In this document: one piece after another, positions 1-10,700 of the stretch
Layout of the letters: every line of letters starts with the position of its first letter
How positions within the stretch are numbered: the stretch's first letter is position 1
Source: Desulfosarcina widdelii
Lineage (GTDB): Bacteria; Desulfobacterota; Desulfobacteria; Desulfobacterales; Desulfosarcinaceae
Length of the DNA stretch: 64,000 nucleotides
NCBI RefSeq assembly: GCF_009688965.1
Contig: NZ_AP021875.1
Span: 4,526,001-4,590,000 of the forward strand
Direction: 5' to 3'
Made by a program: the position numbers and the translations under genes
The notes under the pieces: generated by a model
Told to the model about the DNA's origin: nothing
Seen by the model: only the letters and a program-made list of their open reading frames with translations
The model's database searches: none

Positions 1-63
1 AAAAAGGCCTCGTTACGCTTGATAAGGATTGTATGAATGGTTCTATAAATAAAGGAGGAGCTG

Positions 64-1365
64 ATGAAGTCTTGGAAAAAAGGGAAGGTACGGTTTGCAT
101 GGATCTTGTTTTTTTCGCTTTTGTTGTTCATGACGGTTTCGTGCGGTGATCAAGGAGCCAACAAAGATCTGGCAGAAAAGGTAAACCAGTTATCCGACAA
201 GGTTGATCAACTGTCCAAGCAGGTTGAAGTGCTGACCGAACAGATGAACGCAGTGTCCGAAAAGGCGCCAGCGCCGGTTGCAGAGAAGGAACTTAAAGCC
301 GGTTTTGTTTATGTCGGACCGGTCGGCGACTATGGATGGTCCCATGCCCACGATATCGGCAGGAAATACGCAGAAAAGCAGCTTCCCTGGTTGAGCAGCG
401 TGTACATCGAATCGGTCGCCGAGGCCGATTCCGCCCGGATCATCGATCGTTTTGTCCAGGAGGAAAAGTGTGATGTGGTTTTCACCACCAGTTTCGGTTA
501 TATGGACGACACCATCAAGGCCGGCCAGAAGTATCCGGATACGACCTTCATGCACTGTTCCGGATTCAAGCAGGCCAAAAACGTGGGGACCTATTTTGCC
601 GATCTCTACCAGATGTATTATCTCAACGGCCTGATGGCCGGCGCGTTGACCAAGAGCAACAAAATCGGCTATGTGGGGGCGTTTCCGATCCCTGAGGTGG
701 TTCGCCACATTGATGCCCTCGCCCTGGGAATCAAGGCGATCAACCCCAAAGCCGAGGTGCATGTCCGTTGGATTTACGCCTGGTATGGCCCGGACAAGGC
801 CAGAGAGGCCGCCGAATCGCTGATTGCCGAAGGCTGCGATGCTCTGGCGTTTACCGAGGATACACCGGCGGTCATCGAGGTTGGCCAGGAACATTCGGAA
901 AAAGGAAAGCAGATATACACCTTCAGCCATTATAGCCCCATGCAGCCCTATGGCAAAGACTCCGTGGTTTCCGGCCAGTTGGTGGACTGGGGTGTGATGT
1001 ATGAGCAGATTCTCAAGGACATCCATGACGGCACCTGGACAAACAAAGATTACTGGTGGCTGGCTGCCGAAAATGCGGTGGTCCTTGGCGGTTCCTTCGA
1101 AGATCCCATCAATCCCAAGTTCGTAGACACGTTGAAAGCCGTTTCCACGGAAACAAAGGATCTTGGAACGGTTTCCGTTTACGACCTGGTTTTCAAGCGC
1201 TATGACCAGATGAAACAGGGCACCGATGTCTTCGACCCGTTCATGGGTCCCATTTCCGACAACACCGGCAAACTCCAGATCGAGGCCGGCCAGCAGGCCT
1301 CCAAGGCCGATTTGTTGAGCATCATGTACTATGTGGACAATGTTGTGGGGACCATTCCCAAATAA
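64..1365 (+). CDS. BMP-family ABC transporter substrate-binding lipoprotein
   Basis: A 433-residue solute-binding protein of the BMP/Med/PnrA family, which captures nucleosides or related small ligands outside the membrane for an ABC importer. The N-terminus has a basic start, a hydrophobic stretch and a lipobox-like end with Cys27, so it should be a lipoprotein. Residues 34-66 form heptads rich in Leu/Val (LAEKVNQLSDKVDQLSKQVE), a short coiled coil between lipid anchor and binding domain, which is unusual for this family. The BMP domain fills residues about 78-430. An AAAGGAGGAGCTG ribosome site precedes the ATG. The ATPase and two permeases follow. Ligand specificity cannot be read from sequence. 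Confidence 0.9.
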   Translation: MKSWKKGKVRFAWILFFSLLLFMTVSCGDQGANKDLAEKVNQLSDKVDQLSKQVEVLTEQMNAVSEKAPAPVAEKELKAGFVYVGPVGDYGWSHAHDIGRKYAEKQLPWLSSVYIESVAEADSARIIDRFVQEEKCDVVFTTSFGYMDDTIKAGQKYPDTTFMHCSGFKQAKNVGTYFADLYQMYYLNGLMAGALTKSNKIGYVGAFPIPEVVRHIDALALGIKAINPKAEVHVRWIYAWYGPDKAREAAESLIAEGCDALAFTEDTPAVIEVGQEHSEKGKQIYTFSHYSPMQPYGKDSVVSGQLVDWGVMYEQILKDIHDGTWTNKDYWWLAAENAVVLGGSFEDPINPKFVDTLKAVSTETKDLGTVSVYDLVFKRYDQMKQGTDVFDPFMGPISDNTGKLQIEAGQQASKADLLSIMYYVDNVVGTIPK

Positions 1366-1383
1366 GTAACTTTTTCCTGTATA

Positions 1384-1413
1384 GGGGAGTCGTTGGTTAA
1401 CCACCGACTCCCC
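1384..1413 (+). terminator. Hairpin terminator/attenuator between binding protein and ATPase genes
   Basis: GGGGAGTCG (1384-1392) pairs with CGACTCCCC (1405-1413); the inner TGGTT/AACCA continues the stem after one mismatch, and ATTTGTTTGG follows. The position suggests partial termination, so that the binding protein is made in excess over the membrane parts. Confidence 0.6.
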
Positions 1414-1439
1414 ATTTGTTTGGTAAGGCGGCCATTATC

Positions 1440-2993
1440 ATGAAATCATTGGAAACGCTGGAAATGATGGACATTTCAAAGTCATTTCACGGCGTTCGGG
1501 CGAACGATGCCATCAATCTGAAAATATCTTCGGGTGAGATTCTGGGCCTTTTGGGAGAAAACGGGGCCGGCAAAACCACGTTGATGAACATTCTGTACGG
1601 TCTTTATCAGCCCGATTCCGGAGAAATCCGGATCAACGGCCGCCGCGTCACCATCGATTCTCCCAGGGCTTCCCTCGAACATGGCATCGGCATGGTACAC
1701 CAGCATTTCATGCTGGTTCAAAATCATACGGTGATCGAAAACATCGCCCTGGGCTATACCCGGGCTCCGGGCCTGTTTCCACAGAAAAAAATTCGCGGTC
1801 ATATTCTATCTTTTTCCAGAAAATTCAATTTCGATATCGATCCGGATAAAAAGATCTGGCAGTTGTCTGCCGGAGAACAGCAGCGGGTGGAGATCGTCAA
1901 AGCCTTGGTTAACGGAGCCCGCCTGCTGATTCTGGACGAACCCACCTCCGTGCTTACGCCCCAGGAAACCCGAGATTTTTTCGAAATACTAGAGCGAATG
2001 CGGGCGGAAGGCCAATTGATAATCCTCATCAGCCACAAGCTGGACGAGATTAAAAATCTGTGTGACCGGGTGACCGTTTTGCGCAAGGGCCAAGTTGTGG
2101 GCCATGCCGATACTAGCGGGCTGGACAAACGCGAGCTGGCACGCATGATGATTGGAAGGGATGTGGTGTTTTCTTTTTCAAGAGAGAAAATGCCCCGCGA
2201 AGAGAAGGTGCTGGAAGTCAGTGATGTAACGGTTGACGGCGACAAAGGGTATCCGGTCGTCAAGGGGGTTTCTTTCGATGTATACAGAAACGAAATCCTG
2301 GGCATTGCCGGTGTTTCCGGCAACGGTCAGCGCGAACTGGTGGAAGCCATCACCGGGCTGCGCCTTGCAACTTCCGGCAACATTGTCGTCAACGGCGTCG
2401 ATATCACCAATCAGTCTCCAAGAAAGATCCATAACAGCGGCGTTTCCCATGTTCCCGAAGAGCGCATCCGGTTCGGCATCGCACCCAATCTCTTTTTATA
2501 CGAAAATGCCATCCTCAAACAGCACCACCAGAAGAAGTTTTCTCGGCGGGCGTTTCTGGCCTACGGTCGGATCAAGGCCCACACCAAACAGTTGATCAAG
2601 GATTTTCAGGTAGCCACGCCCTCCATCAACGTACAGACCAAAAACCTCTCCGGCGGTAATATTCAGAAGCTGATTTTGGGCCGCGAAATTGCCGACCGGC
2701 CGGACCTTTTGGTGGCTTCCCATCCCACCTATGGGCTTGATGTGGGAGCAACGGAATACCTGCGCAACCAATTGCTCAAGCGCAGGGAGGAAGGCGGCGC
2801 GGTACTGCTGGTGTCCGAAGACTTGGACGAAATTTTCGAACTTTGCGACCGTATTGCCGTGATTTTCCAGGGACGCTTCATGGGGATTCTCGAGTCGGAC
2901 GACCCCCGGCGTACTGACATTGGATTGATGATGGCCGGAACCAAGGAACTCGAACCGAAAGACGAGGCTCATGTTGCGCGTCACTGTCACTGA
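1440..2993 (+). CDS. ABC transporter ATP-binding protein, two ABC domains
   Basis: A 517-residue ATPase with two fused ABC domains, as in sugar and nucleoside importers (NupO/YufO, RbsA type). The first domain has Walker A GENGAGKT (39-46), signature LSAGEQQRVE (about 141) and Walker B LLILDEPTS (about 161). The second has a degenerate Walker A (GVSGNGQRE, about 290), signature LSGGNIQKL (about 402) and a SHPTYGLD segment; such asymmetry is normal in this subfamily. I chose the ATG at 1440 because an upstream TTG at 1416 lies directly against the hairpin. It overlaps the first permease gene by 23 nt. Confidence 0.88.
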   Translation: MKSLETLEMMDISKSFHGVRANDAINLKISSGEILGLLGENGAGKTTLMNILYGLYQPDSGEIRINGRRVTIDSPRASLEHGIGMVHQHFMLVQNHTVIENIALGYTRAPGLFPQKKIRGHILSFSRKFNFDIDPDKKIWQLSAGEQQRVEIVKALVNGARLLILDEPTSVLTPQETRDFFEILERMRAEGQLIILISHKLDEIKNLCDRVTVLRKGQVVGHADTSGLDKRELARMMIGRDVVFSFSREKMPREEKVLEVSDVTVDGDKGYPVVKGVSFDVYRNEILGIAGVSGNGQRELVEAITGLRLATSGNIVVNGVDITNQSPRKIHNSGVSHVPEERIRFGIAPNLFLYENAILKQHHQKKFSRRAFLAYGRIKAHTKQLIKDFQVATPSINVQTKNLSGGNIQKLILGREIADRPDLLVASHPTYGLDVGATEYLRNQLLKRREEGGAVLLVSEDLDEIFELCDRIAVIFQGRFMGILESDDPRRTDIGLMMAGTKELEPKDEAHVARHCH

Positions 2994-4053
2994 TCGGGAA
3001 CAGATTTCCGCTCTGGGCACGTTCGGCACCCTGGTGCTGGCCCTGGCCGCCGGCCTCCTGGTGATCGGGGGCATCTTCCTGTTATGCGGCGTGAATCCGC
3101 TGTTTGCATTCAAAAAGATCGCCAGCGGCTCTTTCGGCAGCCTCTATGGTTTTAAGGAGACCATTACAAAAGCCATCCCTCTAATTCTCATCGGCGGCGG
3201 ACTGGCCGTGGCGTTCAAAGCCAAATTCTGGAATATCGGCGCCGAAAGCCAACTGCTCATGGGGGCCATTTTCGGCACCTGGGTCGGGCTCAATTGGGGT
3301 CCCGCGCTTCCCGGACCGGTCATTGTGCCCCTGATGTTCGCGGCCGGATTTATTGGCGGCGCCTTTTGGGGCCTGATTCCGGCCGTCCTAAAACTACGCT
3401 TTGCCATCAATGAAGTCATTTCCACCTTGATGCTCAACTACATCTGTGCGGAATTTCTCACCCTACTGATTGTCGGCCCCTGGAAAAGCCCCAAAAAATT
3501 CGGCTTTCCCTACACCGACGACCTGCCGGAGTCGGCAATGCTGTCTCTGCTTCCCGGATCGCGGATTCACACAATTACGTTGATTCTGGCACTTGTCGCC
3601 ATGGTCGTGTTGACCGTCATGCTTTTCAAAACGCGATTCGGCTACGAGGTGCGGGTGATCGGTGAAAATCCGGATGCAGCCAAGTACGCGGGAATCGACT
3701 TTACCCGAACCACGCTGCTGATCATGATTATCAGCGGAGGCATGGCCGGCATGGCCGGCGTGGGGGAGGTGGCCGGCCTTCACCATTATTTGAGCTATCC
3801 GGATACGATTTCCTCGGGCTATGGCTTCACCGCCATCATCGTGGCCTGGCTGGCCAAACTCAACCCCTGCTATGTGGTTTTTTCGGCGATTTTTTTCGCC
3901 GGCATTCTGGTTGGCGGAGATGCGATTCAGATCTCCCTGGGGCTGCCAGCGGCTACCGTGGACATCTTTAATGGAACCCTGCTGATTTTCCTGATCATGG
4001 GCGATTTTTTTACCAAGAACAGGGTTCGTCTATTATCAAAGGAAAAGGTCTGA
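2971..4053 (+). CDS. ABC transporter permease (NupP/YufP type)
   Basis: A 360-residue polytopic membrane protein of the branched-chain amino acid/nucleoside permease superfamily, with about ten hydrophobic segments. The conserved cytoplasmic region reads RVIGENPDAAKYAGI. The start overlaps the end of the ATPase gene and has a GAGG ribosome site, so translation is probably coupled. With the next gene it forms the heterodimeric channel for the BMP-bound ligand. Confidence 0.87.
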   Translation: MLRVTVTDREQISALGTFGTLVLALAAGLLVIGGIFLLCGVNPLFAFKKIASGSFGSLYGFKETITKAIPLILIGGGLAVAFKAKFWNIGAESQLLMGAIFGTWVGLNWGPALPGPVIVPLMFAAGFIGGAFWGLIPAVLKLRFAINEVISTLMLNYICAEFLTLLIVGPWKSPKKFGFPYTDDLPESAMLSLLPGSRIHTITLILALVAMVVLTVMLFKTRFGYEVRVIGENPDAAKYAGIDFTRTTLLIMIISGGMAGMAGVGEVAGLHHYLSYPDTISSGYGFTAIIVAWLAKLNPCYVVFSAIFFAGILVGGDAIQISLGLPAATVDIFNGTLLIFLIMGDFFTKNRVRLLSKEKV

Positions 4054-4056
4054 TCC

Positions 4057-4977
4057 ATGGAAGAGGTGATCATTTCTGTGGCACAGCGGACCCTGGTTGC
4101 CGGCACGCCCCTGCTTATCGGAACCGTCGGCGAGATCATCTGCGAACGCTCCGGTATTCTCAACCTTGGCGTGGAAGGCGTCATGGCCGTCGGCGCGGTA
4201 ACGGCGTTCATCGTCACCCATCATACGGGCAATCCCTGGCTGGGCCTATGCGTGGCGATCCTGGCCGGCATGCTGATCTCCATCGTACACGCCTTCGCTT
4301 CCGTGAGCCTCCAGTCCAACCAGGTGGTTTCGGGACTTGCCTTGACCATGCTTGGTTTAGGCTTGTCCGGCCTTTTGGGCAAACCCTATGTGGGCAAACC
4401 GCTGGAAGTGAAGATCAACGCCCTGGCCATCCCGTTTCTTGCGGATATCCCCTTCGTCGGTCCGATCTTTTTCAACCAAAGCCCCTTTTTTTATATGGCG
4501 GTAATTCTGGCCATCGGGGCCTGGTTCGTGCTCGAACATACCCTGCTGGGCATTCGCATCCGTTCCGCCGGTGAGAACCCCAAAGCCACGGAGACACAGG
4601 GGGTCAATGTTTCTCTGGTGCGCTATCTGTCGGTGATTGTCGGCGGAGGATTCTCGGCCATGGCCGGCGCCCACCTGTCCACCTCCTACAGCAAATCGTG
4701 GATCGAAGGCATGACCGCCGGCCGCGGGTGGATCGTTATCGCCCTGACCATCTTCGCCTTGTGGAATCCCACAAGGGCCATATTGGGCGCCTTTCTCTTC
4801 GGCGGGATTTTTGTCCTGCAATACTTGCTACAACCTTTGGGCATATCGCCCAATTTTCTCGCCATGCTGCCCTACATCACCACGCTGGTGGTGTTGCTGG
4901 TGGGTGGACTCAGGGACAGCCGCCGCCTCAACGCCCCGGCCATGCTGGGCGAACCGTATCGGCGTGGAGAACGATAG
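4057..4977 (+). CDS. ABC transporter permease (NupQ/YufQ type)
   Basis: A 306-residue second permease starting 3 nt after the first one ends. The N-terminal region has the typical GEIICERSGILNLGVEG block of this family, followed by repeated Gly-rich membrane segments and an IRSAGENPKATETQGV cytoplasmic loop. It completes the four-gene BMP importer operon (64-4977) and converges on the regulator gene at 5038. Confidence 0.87.
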   Translation: MEEVIISVAQRTLVAGTPLLIGTVGEIICERSGILNLGVEGVMAVGAVTAFIVTHHTGNPWLGLCVAILAGMLISIVHAFASVSLQSNQVVSGLALTMLGLGLSGLLGKPYVGKPLEVKINALAIPFLADIPFVGPIFFNQSPFFYMAVILAIGAWFVLEHTLLGIRIRSAGENPKATETQGVNVSLVRYLSVIVGGGFSAMAGAHLSTSYSKSWIEGMTAGRGWIVIALTIFALWNPTRAILGAFLFGGIFVLQYLLQPLGISPNFLAMLPYITTLVVLLVGGLRDSRRLNAPAMLGEPYRRGER

Positions 4978-5037
4978 AGAGACGCGGTCTGGCTCGATTA
5001 TGCGGATTATCTCACGGAAGCCGCTTCTTTGCGAGGA

Positions 5038-6411
5038 TTACTGCACCCCGTAGCCGGCCAGCTTGCGTCTCAGGGTGTTGAGCCCGATGCCTAACAGCCG
5101 CGCCGTTCTGGACTTGTTTTCACCGGTTTGTTTATAGATCTTCAAAATGTGTTTTTTTTCCACTTCGGCCAAGGGCAGCACCGACGAGTCGACGGCTTGA
5201 ATTTGCTCTTCGATGCAATCCTTTATTGCGGTCCGGAGATGCAAAGGCAGGTGGGATTCCCGGATGGCAGCGCCCCGGGCCAAATTGACCGCTGACTGCA
5301 AAATGGATTTAAGCTCCCGGATGTTTCCGGGATAGGAATAGCGCATCAAAAGATCCAGGGCCTCTTTTTCAATAAACCCATCCGTGTTCACATCGTAGTA
5401 CTTTTCCAGAAACTTGCGGCACAGCAAAAAGATATCTTCACTTCGCTCCCGCAGCGGGGGCAGGTGCAGCCAACCGCCGCGAATACGGTAGTAAAGATCC
5501 TTGCGGAAACGCTTCTGGGCCATCATCTGTTCGAGGTTTTCATTGGTGGCGGCAATGAAACGCAAGTCCACCTTCTGCCTGGAGCTGGAACCGAGTTTAG
5601 AAAATTCGCCGTCCTGAAGCACCCGCAGCAGCTTGCCCTGCAGCTCCATGGGCAGATCGCCGATTTCGTCCAGAAACAGGGAGCCTTTGTTGGTATATTC
5701 CAGATAGCCGACCCTTCCGCTTTCGGCACCGGTGAAGGCTCCTTTGGTGTGGCCGAAAAACTCGGCTTCGAACAAAGAGCCGGTCAGCGATGACATGTTG
5801 ATGGGGGTAAAGGGGTGCTGGGCCCGGGGGCTGGCCGCGTGAATGGCACGGGCCAAAAGCTCCTTGCCGGTGCCGCTTTCACCGGTAATCAATACAGGCA
5901 CAAGGCTGCCGGCATGCAGCTCAGCTTCCTTGAGGATGCGCAGCATTTTTTTGGATTGGGTGACGATGGGCTGAAAAGGCGCTTCGTTGTCCAGCTTAGG
6001 CAAATCGTCCCGCTTGTCCAGATCCAACAGATCCAGCAGCCGTTTGCGCTCCAGAGTGCGTTTGATGGCCAGGGCCAGATCTTCGGTGGCCACCGGTTTT
6101 ACCAAATAGTCATAGGCCCCTTTGTTAAGACATTCCACGGCAACGCGTGCCTCGTTGATGGCGGTGACCATGATGCACTCCGTTGATGGCGCGTGGCTTT
6201 TGATTCGTTCGAGCAGGGCCATGCCGTCCAGGTCGGGCATAGTCATGTCGATGAGTGCGAGGTCGAACGCGCAGCCGTCTTCCAACTCTTCGGCCAGCTT
6301 CACGGAACTCTCCTCCAAGCGAACTTGGCGAAAACCGATTTCGGCCAGTTTGCGACCCAAGACCTCCAGATAGTCGCGATCATCATCAACAACGACAATC
6401 GTACTGTTCAA
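5038..6411 (-). CDS. NtrC-type sigma54-dependent response regulator
   Basis: A 457-residue regulator. An N-terminal receiver domain has acidic residues at 9-11 and phospho-acceptor Asp54 (ALIDMTMPDLDG); an AAA+ domain follows with Walker A GESGTGKE (about 176) and an intact GAFTGA sigma54-contact loop (about 222); the C-terminus is a Fis-type helix-turn-helix (ENKSRTARLLGIGLNTLRRK). No histidine kinase gene is near. It is divergent from the metF-like/hdrA operon; the gap holds a 13-bp inverted repeat and a full sigma54 promoter match, so it very probably activates that operon. Confidence 0.92.
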   Translation of the reverse strand: MNSTIVVVDDDRDYLEVLGRKLAEIGFRQVRLEESSVKLAEELEDGCAFDLALIDMTMPDLDGMALLERIKSHAPSTECIMVTAINEARVAVECLNKGAYDYLVKPVATEDLALAIKRTLERKRLLDLLDLDKRDDLPKLDNEAPFQPIVTQSKKMLRILKEAELHAGSLVPVLITGESGTGKELLARAIHAASPRAQHPFTPINMSSLTGSLFEAEFFGHTKGAFTGAESGRVGYLEYTNKGSLFLDEIGDLPMELQGKLLRVLQDGEFSKLGSSSRQKVDLRFIAATNENLEQMMAQKRFRKDLYYRIRGGWLHLPPLRERSEDIFLLCRKFLEKYYDVNTDGFIEKEALDLLMRYSYPGNIRELKSILQSAVNLARGAAIRESHLPLHLRTAIKDCIEEQIQAVDSSVLPLAEVEKKHILKIYKQTGENKSRTARLLGIGLNTLRRKLAGYGVQ

Positions 6412-6447
6412 CCGTCACCTCCCCGTCGTTTCTGTTCCAAATTGGAC

Positions 6448-6522
6448 TATGCCAAAATGGATATGCGTAAGCAACCCCTTGAAAACAGCTTGTTTTAGAA
6501 GAAACTACCCCATTTTGGCATA
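6448..6522. repeat. Inverted-repeat operator/enhancer candidate
   Basis: TATGCCAAAATGG (6448-6460) recurs as its exact reverse complement CCATTTTGGCATA (6510-6522). Each arm contains a CCAWWWTGG dyad; the dyad centres are 58 bp apart. It lies about 140-210 bp upstream of the predicted start of the 6811 operon and next to the regulator gene, the usual place for an NtrC-type enhancer. Confidence 0.6.
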
Positions 6523-6632
6523 ATTGTCCAGGGATAAGTTCACCTCGCCTCACAGGTCTGTCTCCGTGTTATTTTTCATTAACCATCTGTAATAATAGTC
6601 AAATATTTTTGTCCGAAAAGGAGGCCAAGATG

Positions 6633-6648
6633 TGGCACAGCCATTGCT
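6633..6648 (+). promoter_or_regulatory. Sigma54 (-24/-12) promoter
   Basis: TGGCACAGCCATTGCT matches the consensus TGGCAC-N5-TTGCW at every fixed position. Transcription would start near 6659, about 150 nt before the ATG at 6811. The rest of the 6412-6810 gap shows no convincing gene. Confidence 0.8.
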
Positions 6649-6810
6649 CTTCCAAAAAGGAAAAGAATCGTCTCGTTTTGGACATGGTTTCCGTTAAGCA
6701 TCCTCGTTTCACAAAGGCTTCCACCGCCTTTTAAAGCAGAACCAGCGATATTTACCGTTTTCATTAACTGTTACCGCTAGCCTGGGCAGCAACCATAAGG
6801 GGATTGGCTT

Positions 6811-7677
6811 ATGCATTTAAAAAACAAATTCGATGTCGGCAAATTCACCATTCTTGCGGAGATGCAGCCGCCAAAAGGGGTGAATGTTTCCGCGATGGTC
6901 AACAGCGCAACCCGCGTAAAAAAAGCGGTGGATGCCTTTTTGGTGCCGGAAATGGGCAACGCGGTCATGCGCATGAGCGCGCTGGGCGGGGCCATGATGC
7001 TGCAGAGCAAGGGCATGGAAACCATCATACAGGTGAACACGCGGGATCGCAATCGCATCGCCCTGCAGGCAGATCTTTTGGCGGCCTATGCCTGCGGCAT
7101 CATCAACGTCATGGGTGTATCCGGAGAAGACCCCAGCCTGGGCGACCACCACCAGGCCAAGGCCGTGAACGACATCGACCTGATGACCCTGTTTAATGCC
7201 GTGGCCAAACTTCAAGACGGCAAGGATCTGGCCGGCAACGAATTGTCCGGTGCGCCCAGTTTCCTGGTGGGGGCCAATCTAAATGCCCGCGCTACCGGGG
7301 AAGAACTGGAAAAAGAGCTGGCCCGGATGGCCGAAAAACAAGCGGCGGGCGTTGAATTCTTCATCGCACCACCGGTGTTCGATGTCGAGGCCATGGCCGC
7401 CTTCATGGACAAGGTGGATCTGAAAAAAACAAGGGTGATTCCCACGGTGATGCTGCTCAAATCGGTGGGCATGGCCCGCTACCTGGACCGTCATCTGAAT
7501 CTCACCATCTCCCATGAATTGATCAAACGAATGATGCGGGCTCCGGACAAGGCTGTGGAAAGCCTGTCCATCGCCGCTGAAATCATATCCGAAGTAAAAG
7601 AAGCCGGATTTTCCGGCGTGATGATTTCCGCCATGGGCTGGGAAGACAAGCTTCAGAAACTGATGGACATGATCTGA
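6811..7677 (+). CDS. Methylene-tetrahydrofolate reductase-like protein (MetF family)
   Basis: A 288-residue TIM-barrel protein of the MetF family, which reduces 5,10-methylene-THF to methyl-THF (or the reverse in acetate oxidisers). It has the family blocks LAEMQPPKGVN near the N-terminus, NTRDRNRIALQADLL (FAD/folate region) and VMGVSGEDPSLGDH. It is more divergent than the paralogues at 13535 and 62742: the VTDNQ region is replaced by VPEMGNAVMRMS. AAGGGGA precedes the ATG. First gene of the sigma54-driven operon. It may be a structural or regulatory paralogue rather than the main catalytic copy. Confidence 0.75.
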   Translation: MHLKNKFDVGKFTILAEMQPPKGVNVSAMVNSATRVKKAVDAFLVPEMGNAVMRMSALGGAMMLQSKGMETIIQVNTRDRNRIALQADLLAAYACGIINVMGVSGEDPSLGDHHQAKAVNDIDLMTLFNAVAKLQDGKDLAGNELSGAPSFLVGANLNARATGEELEKELARMAEKQAAGVEFFIAPPVFDVEAMAAFMDKVDLKKTRVIPTVMLLKSVGMARYLDRHLNLTISHELIKRMMRAPDKAVESLSIAAEIISEVKEAGFSGVMISAMGWEDKLQKLMDMI

Positions 7678-7735
7678 TGGTCTGTCGGAGCGGAGAACGA
7701 CTCGTCTCTTATCAAATTTTCGCGAGGATTGTGTA

Positions 7736-10700
7736 ATGGCAGATAGAGAAAGCACCCAAGACAAGGATGTCGTCGGCAGCGTGCTGGTGGTGGGCGGCGG
7801 CATTGCAGGCATTCAGGCGGCCCTTGATCTGGCCGATTCGGGCTATTTCGTTCATATGACCGAGACCAAGTCGGCCATCGGCGGCGTCATGGCTCAACTG
7901 GACAAGACCTTTCCCACCAATGACTGCTCCATGTGTGTCATTTCGCCAAAATTGGTGGAGTGTGGGCGGCACCTGAACATCGACCTGATGACCCTGACCG
8001 AAATCGAAGAGGTCACCGGCGAGGTGGGCAATTTTACGGTACGCTTGCGTCAGAACGCCCGCTACATCGAAATGGACAAATGTACGGCCTGCGGGGAGTG
8101 CGCCAAGGCCTGTCCCATCGAAACGCCGAACCTGTTCGACGAGGGCCTGAGGGATCGCAAGGCGGCCTTCAAACTCTATCCCCAGGGGATGCCATCCGCC
8201 TATGCCATCGAAAAACGGGGGACGGCGCCATGCAAGGCCACCTGTCCGGCCCATGTGAGCATCCAGGGATACATCGCCCTGATCAACGACGGCCGCTACA
8301 AAGAGGCGTTGAAGCTGTTCCGGCAGGACCACCCGTTTCCGGCGGTTTGCGGTCGGGTCTGTCACCACCCCTGTGAAAGCGCCTGCACGCGCAACGATGT
8401 GGACCAGCCATTGGCCATCCGGGAATTGCATCGTTTTCTGGCCGATTACGAAAAAAAGAGCGGCGAGGTTGCCATACCGGAAATTACCGCCGAAAGGCGC
8501 GGCGAGAAGGTGGCCGTGATCGGCTCCGGTCCGGCCGGCATCACCGCAGCCTATTACCTGCTGCAGCAGGGCTACGGGGTAACCGTTTTCGAAAAGCAGC
8601 CCGAGCCGGGTGGCATGATGCGCTACGGCATCCCCGAATACCGCCTGCCCCGGGACATCCTGGCCGGCGAAATCGACGTGGTGCGGCAGATGGGCGCCGA
8701 CATCCAGTGTGGCGTGACCTTCGGAGCCGACATCACCCTGGAAAGCCTCAAGGCCGACGGTTATAGCGCCTGTTTCATGGCTATCGGCCTGCACGGCGGC
8801 CGCCGCCTGGGCGTGGAAAACGAGGACGTCGACGGCGTTCTCCAGGGCGTCGATTTTCTGCGAGACGCGGCCATGGGCAAGCAAATCGAGCTGGGTGAGG
8901 ATGTCATCGTCGTGGGCGGAGGCAACGTGGCCATCGACGTGGCCCTGACCGCCAAGCGCAAGGGGGCCAAAAACGTCACCCTGATCTGTCTGGAAAAACG
9001 GGAAGAGATGCCCGCCTGGGAGCATGAGATCGAAGAGGCCCTGGAAAGCGACATCCGGATCGTCAACAGCTTCGGCCCGAAGTCCTTTTACATCGACAAG
9101 AACAAGCGCGTTTCGGGTATCGAATTCAAGACCTGTACGGCGGTCTTCGATGAAGACGGTCGCTTCAACCCCGCCTACGACGAAGCCGAGTGCCAGCCCT
9201 TTTTCGGCGATACAATCATTATCTCCATCGGCCAGAGCACGGATCTTACGGGCATCAAGGAGCAGGGAGTCGCCATCTCCCGCCCCGGGGGGCTGGAGGC
9301 CGATCCGGTCACCCTGCAGACCCCCATAGACTGGGTCTTTGCCGGTGGCGACGCCTTTTACGGACCCAAGTCGGTGGTGGAAGCCGTGGCCTGCGGCAAG
9401 GAGGCCGCCGAAAGCATCCACCGCTTCATCAATGGCCTGGACCTGACCGAAGGCCGGGAAAAGGAGTGGGATTTCGTCAAACCCGAGGTGAGCGGCGAGG
9501 TCAACAAGCCGCGTACAACGGTTCGCTGCCTGGATCCAGAAGCCCGGGAGTGCAATTTTCTGGAAGTGTCTTTCGGTTTTAACGAAGAAGAGGCCAAAAC
9601 GGAAGCCCAGCGCTGCCTCAAATGCGGTCTCTGTTCCGAGTGTTATCAGTGCGTGGATGCCTGTCTGGCCAAAGCGGTCAACCACGACATGGTAGCCGAA
9701 GAGAAAACCATCAAAGTGGGAGCCATCATCCTGGCACCGGGGTTCACACCCTTCGATCCCACTGCCCACAAGACCTATTCTTATGCCACTCACCCCAACG
9801 TGGTCACCAGCCTGGAGATGGAGCGCATCCTGTCCGCATCCGGTCCCTTCGAGGGCCATCTGGTGCGGCCGTCGGACCACAAGGAGCCGGACAAGATCGC
9901 TTGGCTGCAGTGCGTGGGTTCCCGGGACATCAACTGCTCGGACCACAGCTACTGCTCGTCGGTGTGCTGCATGTACACAAACAAACAGACCGTCATTGCC
10001 AAGGAGCACAGCGAAAAGGAACTGGATACAGCCGTCTTTTTCATGGACATGCGGACCCACGGCAAGGAGTTCGAGAAGTACTATATGCGGACGAAAGAGG
10101 AGAAAGGCGTACGCTTCATCCGCTCCAAGGTACATACCATCGATCCGGTGGAGGATGACAACCTGAGGCTGCGCTACATCACCGAAGAAGGCGAATTGGT
10201 CGAGGAAACCTTCGACATGGTTGTGCTGGCGGTGGGTCTGGCCCCCAACAAGGAGTCGGTGAGCCTGGCGAAGACGATGGGAATCGATCTCAACAAACAC
10301 CTGCATGCCGCCACCAAAACGCTTCAACCGGTCAGTTCGTCCCGACCGGGTGTTTTTGTGTGCGGTGCTTTCCAGGAGCCAAAAGACATTCCCCAATCGG
10401 TCATGGAAGCCTCGGCCGCAGCCTCCACCGCCACGAGTCCGCTGGCCGAGGCCCGCGGGTCACTCATCCGGACCAAAGAACTGCCCCCGGAAATCGATTT
10501 CAGCGGACAGGAACCCAGGATCGGCGTCTTTGTCTGCAACTGCGGCATCAACATCGGCGGCGTTGCAGATGTGCCGGCTGTAAGAGAGTATGCCCGCACG
10601 CTTCCGTATGTGGTGCACGTGGAAGACAATCTCTTCACCTGCAGTCAGGATACCCAGGATAAGATGAAAGAGGTGATCAAGGAAAACAACATCAACCGGG

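Noticed and set aside
1-63. TTGATA/TATAAA as promoter of the BMP gene
   Set aside because: The predicted start would fall in the ribosome site and the spacer is 19 nt; the true promoter is probably outside the window.
6579-6764. 61-residue minus-strand open frame in the regulator/hdrA gap
   Set aside because: It covers the sigma54 promoter and has no family match; the gap is better explained as regulatory DNA.
7712-10396. 894-residue minus-strand open frame opposite the HdrA fusion gene
   Set aside because: It mirrors the codon bias of the plus-strand gene, has no recognisable domain and overlaps a protein with clear FAD and Fe-S motifs.
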